10,244 nucleotides of DNA from Bacteroidota bacterium (lineage in GTDB: Bacteria; Bacteroidota; Bacteroidia; Chitinophagales; Chitinophagaceae), in the NCBI GenBank assembly GCA_023391315.1, contig JAEWBD010000063.1, forward strand, positions 1 through 10,244, written 5' to 3'. Position numbers and translations under genes: made by a program. Below are positions 5,705 to 10,244 of the stretch, one piece after another. Position 1 is the stretch's first letter. Each line of letters starts with the position of its first letter. A model generated the notes under the pieces. The model did no database searches. It was not told the origin of the DNA and worked only from the letters and a program-made list of their open reading frames with translations.

Positions 5705-7402
5705 ATGCAGTTTTTAAAACAATTCCTTTTTTTTCTTGTTGTTATTTCTATTATAAGTTTTATTGATTCTTACTATTTAGGCGCAGGCATTACAGGAATA
5801 GATGACGGAAATATTTTTCTGAACTATGCCCACCACCTGGCACATGGTGATGGATTTGTGTTTAATACAAACGGTGAGCATGTTGAAGGTTTTACTTCCT
5901 TTCTTTGGGTTATAATATGCGCCGGTGCATATTTAATTACTGCCAGCCCCGAGCTGCTGCTCATTTGTTTTTCGCTGTTGCTTACCACGCTTGTGTTTAC
6001 AAATATTTACCGCGCCATTTATAAAGATGTTGCAATATTATATCCTTCTTTTTCAAAATATTTTTTCTGGCTATATACTGCATTTATCATTACAATAGGC
6101 CCTTCGTTTATAGCGTGGAGCGTACTGAGTTTAATGGAAAACGCTTTATGGAATTTTACTTTCAGCCTGCTGCTTATACTTGTTTTGTCAACGGTTGAAG
6201 CAGGCAGCGTTTCTTTTAAAAGAAAATCAGCATTAATAATATCAGGCTGCCTGCTTTCGCTCATAAGGCCAGAGGCGTTGGCATGGAACCTTGTTTTTAC
6301 GGTTATATTGTGTTATACATTTATTCAAAATAAGCGAAGATTATTTTTCCCCTTATTGTATTTTGTGAGCTTTGCTGTAATTGAAATTTGCCTCACCCTG
6401 TTCAGGCTTCATTATTTCGGCTACAGGTTTCCCAATACTTATTATGCGAAGATTTCCCCGGACAGGCTTTATAACTTAACAGAGGGCGCTAAATATGCAT
6501 TAAGCTTTATTACAGGTTACCAGCCGGTAATTAGTTTTCTTTTTGTGCTGATGACAATTGTGTTATTGTATGCAGTATTCAAATTAAAAATACTATTTAA
6601 ACAGAAAGATGATAAGCTCGCCAATAGTTCGATCGTAAAGAAGTTTGCCATTGTTACCGTTATAATATGGATTGGATTTTTGTTGCCTTGTACAACGGGT
6701 GGAGATCATTTTGGAGGCTTTAGGTTTTACCAGCATTTGCTGCCTTTGTTTGCATGGGGCATTGTTGTTATGCTATGGGTTTATAAATATTACAGGAATA
6801 GTAATAGAAATATAAGCGTTATAGGTTTTGCAACGGTAATTATTTTTTTGTTGGTTATTGCGCTTAATAACCTGGCAGAATTGAAGTCGCCTGCAAAAAC
6901 ACAAATGAATTTTGAATTTTTATTGGCCAGGCAAGACAGGGAACTCGCCGCTCACCTCAATAAAACATTTTCAATTAAGCCTTCTGTTGGAAAAATTGCT
7001 ATAGGAGGTTTTGGCCTGATATACGAAGGTGAAACCGTTGACCTGATGGGCTTAAATAATATAGCAATGGGTCACAGCCCCGGCGACAGGAAAGGAATAA
7101 AAAATCATGCTGCTTTTAATAAGGATATTTTTTATACACTGAAGCCGGATGTTTTATTGCCCCAGGCTGTAACGGATTTAAATGAAGCACACATTGTTTA
7201 TTTTGGATTGATCGATGCAAACAATTTTGATAACCAGGCAATGAAGAATATTTTTAATGATGCTGCTTTTCAAAAGCTATATCTTCCCGTTTATTTATAT
7301 GATATAAAAAATAATACCGGCTATTTTTTATTTGCCGGTATTGATTTTATTGATCGTTTAAAAAATAATGCTGATTATAAAATCAGCATTATTAATTCCT
7401 GA
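5705..7402 (+). CDS. Polytopic GT-C glycosyltransferase, AftB-like N-terminus
   Basis: A 565-residue membrane protein. A first membrane helix (residues 4-25) leads to a first periplasmic loop with D33-D34 and the pattern GHGxVFNxxGExVEGxTSFLW (here G48-W68, with E58, E61, G62 and T64). About nine to eleven further helices follow to about residue 390, then a soluble C-terminal domain (about 400-565) containing TVDLMGLNN and KPDVLLPQA. The Asp-Asp in the first loop is the usual catalytic signature of GT-C enzymes that use polyprenyl-phosphate sugars in the periplasm. The VFNxGExVExxT segment resembles mycobacterial AftB (GT89), which uses decaprenyl-phosphoryl-arabinofuranose; that similarity is recalled, not computed. 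It probably glycosylates the exported glycan or a periplasmic protein. ArnT/PMT-like enzymes are the alternative. Its last codons overlap a hairpin that looks like the terminator of the opposing operon, and its stop is 4 bp from that operon's last stop. Confidence 0.82.
   Translation: MQFLKQFLFFLVVISIISFIDSYYLGAGITGIDDGNIFLNYAHHLAHGDGFVFNTNGEHVEGFTSFLWVIICAGAYLITASPELLLICFSLLLTTLVFTNIYRAIYKDVAILYPSFSKYFFWLYTAFIITIGPSFIAWSVLSLMENALWNFTFSLLLILVLSTVEAGSVSFKRKSALIISGCLLSLIRPEALAWNLVFTVILCYTFIQNKRRLFFPLLYFVSFAVIEICLTLFRLHYFGYRFPNTYYAKISPDRLYNLTEGAKYALSFITGYQPVISFLFVLMTIVLLYAVFKLKILFKQKDDKLANSSIVKKFAIVTVIIWIGFLLPCTTGGDHFGGFRFYQHLLPLFAWGIVVMLWVYKYYRNSNRNISVIGFATVIIFLLVIALNNLAELKSPAKTQMNFEFLLARQDRELAAHLNKTFSIKPSVGKIAIGGFGLIYEGETVDLMGLNNIAMGHSPGDRKGIKNHAAFNKDIFYTLKPDVLLPQAVTDLNEAHIVYFGLIDANNFDNQAMKNIFNDAAFQKLYLPVYLYDIKNNTGYFLFAGIDFIDRLKNNADYKISIINS
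7364..7393 (-). terminator. Intrinsic terminator of the minus-strand operon
   Basis: A perfect 13-bp inverted repeat (7364-7376 pairs with 7381-7393) around a 4-nt loop. Read on the minus strand, the stem is followed immediately by a T-run (7365-7360), the form of a Rho-independent terminator, 14 bp past the GT4 stop codon. On the plus strand it is followed by AATTCCTG, a poor U-tract. The whole hairpin lies within the coding end of the plus-strand GT-C gene, encoding about its last dozen residues. Confidence 0.75.
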
Positions 7403-7416
7403 AATATTAATTCAGG
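7398..7416. other. Short inverted repeat across both stop codons
   Basis: CCTGAA (7398-7403) pairs with TTCAGG (7411-7416) around a 7-nt A/T loop. The hairpin spans the stop codons of the two converging genes. It has no U-tract and only six pairs, so it is at best a minor RNA-end stabiliser for either transcript. Confidence 0.3.
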
Positions 7417-8582
7417 CTGATGGCTGGCTCTTTTTTGGCCACGCTATTTTCATAAATCTCTGTAAAGCTTTCAGTCCATTTCTGCCAGTTCAAATGTTCT
7501 TCAAATCGCTGCCTGCTTGAAGCGATAAGCTGCTGGTATTTTTCTTCATTAATAAATAACTCATTAATCAAACCGGCATAAGTGCTGCCCGGTGCTGAGT
7601 AAGGCAGGCAATACCCGTTAACACCGTCTTTCACTATTTCAGGAACGCCCCCGGTTTCAGTTGTTATAGCCGGAACGCCGTAAGCATTGGCTTCGCATCC
7701 TACCAGCAGCGAACAATCTGCGCGGGTTGGCACCAAGAGAAAATGAGCCGAAGACATGATATTTACAAACCTGTCGTAATCTTCTTTTTTATTCTTGTCA
7801 AGAAAAGGAATTACTTCCATATTGGGGTGCGCTATATGTGAAGGCGGCACACAACCGCAAACAATAAGTTTAGCCTGCACGCCATGCGTATAAATAAGAT
7901 ATTTTAAAACATCAAATGCAATGCTGCCACCTTTCCTGTCCCAGTCAACAGCAAGAAATAATAACGTGAGCTGTTTGTTCTCCAATTTTTTATAGATGAT
8001 CTGCCTGTCAGGAATCATATCAATATTGGCACCGAATGGCGCGATAAAAACTTTATTGTTTGCGATATGATAATCTTTAATGGCAGATTCTGCAGCCCAT
8101 ATTGATGGATATATTACAGCAGAGCTTTTTTTCAGTGCATTCTTTTCCAAAAGATTGCCTTCAAGTTTTGAAAACCAGAACATTTTATTAAACTCACTGT
8201 AATCGTAGTTGCTTACTAATTCAAAAGTGGCATCAGTAATATAGATTACAGGCAGGTCTGTTTTTAGAAAACCCAGTTCAACAGAAGCTGCGGGTGCACA
8301 AATGCAATCATATTTTTTACCCTTAAGCTTTTTAGTAAACTGTTTGGCTGAATACCAGCTAAGCAGCAGGCTGTATTTTGTAATATATTCCTTTCTGAAA
8401 ATTATTCTTGTGGCTTTGGCTATTGCACGCAAGGTTTTGTCAAGCCATTTTGGTGGTTTGATAGGCCCGAGGTAATCTACTTCATTGCCGCTTTTCTGTA
8501 ATGCCTTTGCAATGTAGTAGGTTGTGCCCGACCAGGATTTCTTGTCTAAAGGGTCATTTAATGCTAAGTAAGCTATTCTCAT
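7407..8582 (-). CDS. GT4 family glycosyltransferase
   Basis: A 391-residue GT-B-fold enzyme. The N-terminal domain begins with MRIAYLALNDP and has a glycine-containing acceptor-side loop (WSGTTYYIAKAL, residues 17-28). The C-terminal domain has APFGANID (181-188), FLAVDWDRKGG (209-219), CGCVPPSHI (242-250) and the donor-binding block D289-CSLLVGC-E297 followed by ANAYGVPAITTETGGVPE. In classic GT4 enzymes that block is E-x7-E; here the first acidic residue is Asp, a conservative change seen in some branches. GT4 enzymes are retaining and take nucleotide sugars; donor and acceptor are unknown. It is the last gene of the minus-strand unit. Its start lies 29 bp inside the end of the methyltransferase gene; the MRIAYLAL strand is the expected GT-B N-terminus, so this start is well supported. 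The enzyme is cytoplasmic, possibly membrane-associated through the basic patch at about residues 45-65. Confidence 0.88.
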   Translation of the reverse strand: MRIAYLALNDPLDKKSWSGTTYYIAKALQKSGNEVDYLGPIKPPKWLDKTLRAIAKATRIIFRKEYITKYSLLLSWYSAKQFTKKLKGKKYDCICAPAASVELGFLKTDLPVIYITDATFELVSNYDYSEFNKMFWFSKLEGNLLEKNALKKSSAVIYPSIWAAESAIKDYHIANNKVFIAPFGANIDMIPDRQIIYKKLENKQLTLLFLAVDWDRKGGSIAFDVLKYLIYTHGVQAKLIVCGCVPPSHIAHPNMEVIPFLDKNKKEDYDRFVNIMSSAHFLLVPTRADCSLLVGCEANAYGVPAITTETGGVPEIVKDGVNGYCLPYSAPGSTYAGLINELFINEEKYQQLIASSRQRFEEHLNWQKWTESFTEIYENSVAKKEPAISLN

Positions 8583-9378
8583 TATATTTTATTGCCTCAG
8601 TTTTATAATGGTCGTTTTTCTCGCAAACGAAAAAAAATCCACCTGTGAAATAATAAGGTAACCAATCGGCTATTTTGCAATCGATCACCTGTAGAAATTT
8701 AATCCGCTTTGCAAAAAAAGAAAACGGAAATACATCTTCTACAAAGTTTGCCTTTCCAAAACGTACAATCTTTAAATTATGTTTTGATGAAAGCTGCTGA
8801 ATATCTTTTTTAGAGAAAAACTGGATATGATCTAAGTTGTCTGCATCAGACTGCACGGTAGTGCCGCTATATCCTAATAATTTTTTTGATTTTACAATCA
8901 AATTCCATACCCGGTTGTTCTTATTTCTAAGTTTTAAAACAGGTTTGGTAATTATACTTTCCCTCGGCCCTTTGCCATTGGGAACGGTAATAATTAATTT
9001 ACCTTTTGCAGTAAGGCTTCTTTCTAAGACTTCGAGTAAAGCATCCGGGTTATTAAGATGTTCCAGCACTTCACTGCATATTATTGCATCGTATCTTGAA
9101 CCTTCTGCAACAAGCTGTTCAGCGCTTTTTGTCATGAATTTTACATTGCTGAGCTGGTTCAAAGCCGTTGCTTTTTCAATCGCCTTTTCGCTCACATCAA
9201 TACCGGTTACGTTAAAACCAAAACGTCCGAGATGCCGGCTTATAACACCATTGCCGCAGCCCACATCGAGAATGCTTGCATTGGCCGGAAGAGCGCTTTG
9301 CAGAAAGTCTGCGATAAAATCTATGCGCTTCCTGTCGGCGATTCTTTCAAACTCATAAAAACTTGTTTTGTTGTTCAT
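8554..9378 (-). CDS. Class I SAM-dependent methyltransferase
   Basis: A 274-residue protein with a Rossmann-type methyltransferase domain of the Methyltransf_11/UbiG-like group. Motif I is ILDVGCGNG (36-44), the acidic residue binding the SAM ribose is D61 in VTGIDVS, the motif II/III region is YDAIICSEVLEHL (96-108), and the post-motif strand is GKLIITVPNG (126-135). A C-terminal part (about 140-260) contains FFSKKDIQQL, common in small-molecule or glycan methyltransferases of polysaccharide loci. Placed between two GT4 genes, it most likely O-methylates a sugar or caps the glycan; the target cannot be determined from sequence. The start (ATG at 9378-9376) is 5 bp after the upstream GT4 stop. 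The last 29 bp are shared with the downstream GT4 gene in another frame, so the Lys/Asn-rich tail (KTEAIKYNENSLLSIK) may be a recent extension rather than part of the fold. Confidence 0.88.
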   Translation of the reverse strand: MNNKTSFYEFERIADRKRIDFIADFLQSALPANASILDVGCGNGVISRHLGRFGFNVTGIDVSEKAIEKATALNQLSNVKFMTKSAEQLVAEGSRYDAIICSEVLEHLNNPDALLEVLERSLTAKGKLIITVPNGKGPRESIITKPVLKLRNKNNRVWNLIVKSKKLLGYSGTTVQSDADNLDHIQFFSKKDIQQLSSKHNLKIVRFGKANFVEDVFPFSFFAKRIKFLQVIDCKIADWLPYYFTGGFFFVCEKNDHYKTEAIKYNENSLLSIK

Positions 9379-9383
9379 TGTTT

Positions 9384-10244
9384 TTAGTTATCAGATAAGA
9401 TATTGGTATAAATATTTTCTATTTGCCTGGTCATTTTGCAAACGTCAAAATTGTTGGTAATAGTTTGCCTTGCAGCCTTTCCCAATTCATTTCTTAAAGC
9501 TTCATTATTCATTAATTCAAGCATGGCGCCAGTAAGCATTTCATCCCGTTGCGGTTCAATCAGTAATCCATTTTTTTTATGATGGATGATTTCAGAAGAG
9601 CCATCCACCTTGGTTGCTATTACCGGTTTTGCCATAGCCATTGCTTCCAGTAAACCAATAGGAAAACCTTCCCACAAAGAAGGCAGGCAGTACACATCGG
9701 ATGAAAACAAAATGTCTGCAACATCAGTCCTGAACCCTTCAAATACAACATGGTTTTCCAGGCCAAGTTCTTTTGCCAACTGCACCGCTGCTTCCTTTAA
9801 TTCACCATCGCCTACCATTAATAACAAGGCTTTAGGGTTGACCTCTTTTATTCTCTGAAAAGCTTTTATTAATCCCAATGGGTTTTTTTGAACGGTAGTT
9901 CTTCCAATAAAACTGAACACAAAACCATCTGCCGGAATATTCAATTCTTTTCTTAAAGATTTTCTTTCTGCATTGACCGGGCTGAAATGTTCAACATCAA
10001 TTCCATTATAAACAACAGTGGAATTAAAGTTTGAAATATTATCCCTGCCTGTTTTTTGGTTAGATGCTGAAACTGAAATATTGCAGTCGGTTTTCTTTGT
10101 TATCCATTGCTCAAATAATATGCGTGCTTTTTTTACCGGTAAAGATTGATCGTCGTGAAAAGACCATCCGTGAATAGTATAAACAACAGGTAATCCTAAT
10201 TTCCTGGCAGCCCAGTAAATATTGGATGTTGCCCTTGTACCATG
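9384..10244 (-). CDS. GT4 family glycosyltransferase, 5' end off window
   Basis: The last 286 codons of a GT4 glycosyltransferase; the frame runs open to the final base of the window, so the true start is beyond the right edge. Reading from the edge, the protein begins HGTRATSNIYWAARKLGLP and continues VVYTIHGWSFHDD, the typical N-domain stretch of this family. VVYNGIDVEHFSP follows (NGID linker motif), then FSFIGRTTVQKNP (start of the C-domain with the GR and K), LLMVGDGELK, VVFEGFRTDV and the canonical E-x7-E block EGFPIGLLE followed by AMAMAKPVIATKVDGSSEII. An apparent TTG start at 9944 is internal, because conserved GT4 sequence continues upstream of it. It is retaining, nucleotide-sugar dependent and cytoplasmic. 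The WAA..GLP..YTIHGWSF style resembles group 1 transferases that elongate undecaprenyl-linked capsule or O-antigen units. It is followed after 5 bp by the methyltransferase gene. Confidence 0.92.
   Translation of the reverse strand, partial: HGTRATSNIYWAARKLGLPVVYTIHGWSFHDDQSLPVKKARILFEQWITKKTDCNISVSASNQKTGRDNISNFNSTVVYNGIDVEHFSPVNAERKSLRKELNIPADGFVFSFIGRTTVQKNPLGLIKAFQRIKEVNPKALLLMVGDGELKEAAVQLAKELGLENHVVFEGFRTDVADILFSSDVYCLPSLWEGFPIGLLEAMAMAKPVIATKVDGSSEIIHHKKNGLLIEPQRDEMLTGAMLELMNNEALRNELGKAARQTITNNFDVCKMTRQIENIYTNILSDN

Noticed and set aside
8837..9358. 173-codon open frame on the plus strand opposite the methyltransferase
   Set aside because: It lies wholly antisense to a gene with intact SAM-binding motifs; its translation is low-complexity Ser/Leu/Pro-rich with no recognisable domain.

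Overview
The window is about 10 kb of A+T-rich DNA that looks like a surface-polysaccharide or glycoconjugate biosynthesis locus from a member of the Bacteroidota, probably a Chitinophagaceae-like genus. The reasons are protein style (DUF707 and GT14 glycosyltransferases, a secreted parallel beta-helix protein), weak or absent Shine-Dalgarno sequences, and a perfect match to the Bacteroidota -7 promoter element (TAnnTTTG). Taxonomy is inferred from style only; there is no rRNA or other marker gene. Almost every base is coding, and both edges cut through genes.

There are four transcription units. (1) Plus strand, 1-971: the 3' end of a short-chain dehydrogenase resembling DprE2 (the keto-reductase of decaprenyl-phosphoryl-arabinose synthesis), overlapping by 4 bp a HAD-IB phosphatase. 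(2) Minus strand, 3104-988: a DUF707-type glycosyltransferase overlapping by 4 bp an exported right-handed beta-helix protein. (3) A 365-bp divergent intergenic region (3105-3469) with a degenerate 32-bp direct repeat, a small hairpin and a promoter candidate. (4) Plus strand, 3470-7402: a Wzx-like flippase, a GT14 'branch' glycosyltransferase and a polytopic GT-C glycosyltransferase with an AftB-like DD/EGxT N-terminal signature, spaced 8 and 10 bp apart. (5) Minus strand, from beyond the right edge down to 7407: a GT4 glycosyltransferase (open to the last base), a SAM-dependent methyltransferase and a second GT4 glycosyltransferase. This unit converges on unit 4 with only 4 bp between stop codons, and its likely terminator lies inside the 3' end of the GT-C gene.

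A working model, which is inference: cytoplasmic GT4, GT14 and DUF707 enzymes build and branch a lipid-linked glycan; the methyltransferase modifies or caps it; the flippase exports it; and the GT-C enzyme adds sugar from a polyprenyl-phosphate donor on the periplasmic side. If the left-edge reductase and phosphatase belong to a polyprenyl-phosphoryl-arabinose pathway, that donor could be polyprenyl-phosphoryl-D-arabinofuranose. This would mean a mycobacterial-type arabinofuranosylation route in a Gram-negative Bacteroidota. That link is the most interesting hypothesis here. It depends on genes just left of the window (DprE1-like oxidase, UbiA-like phosphoribosyltransferase) that cannot be seen.
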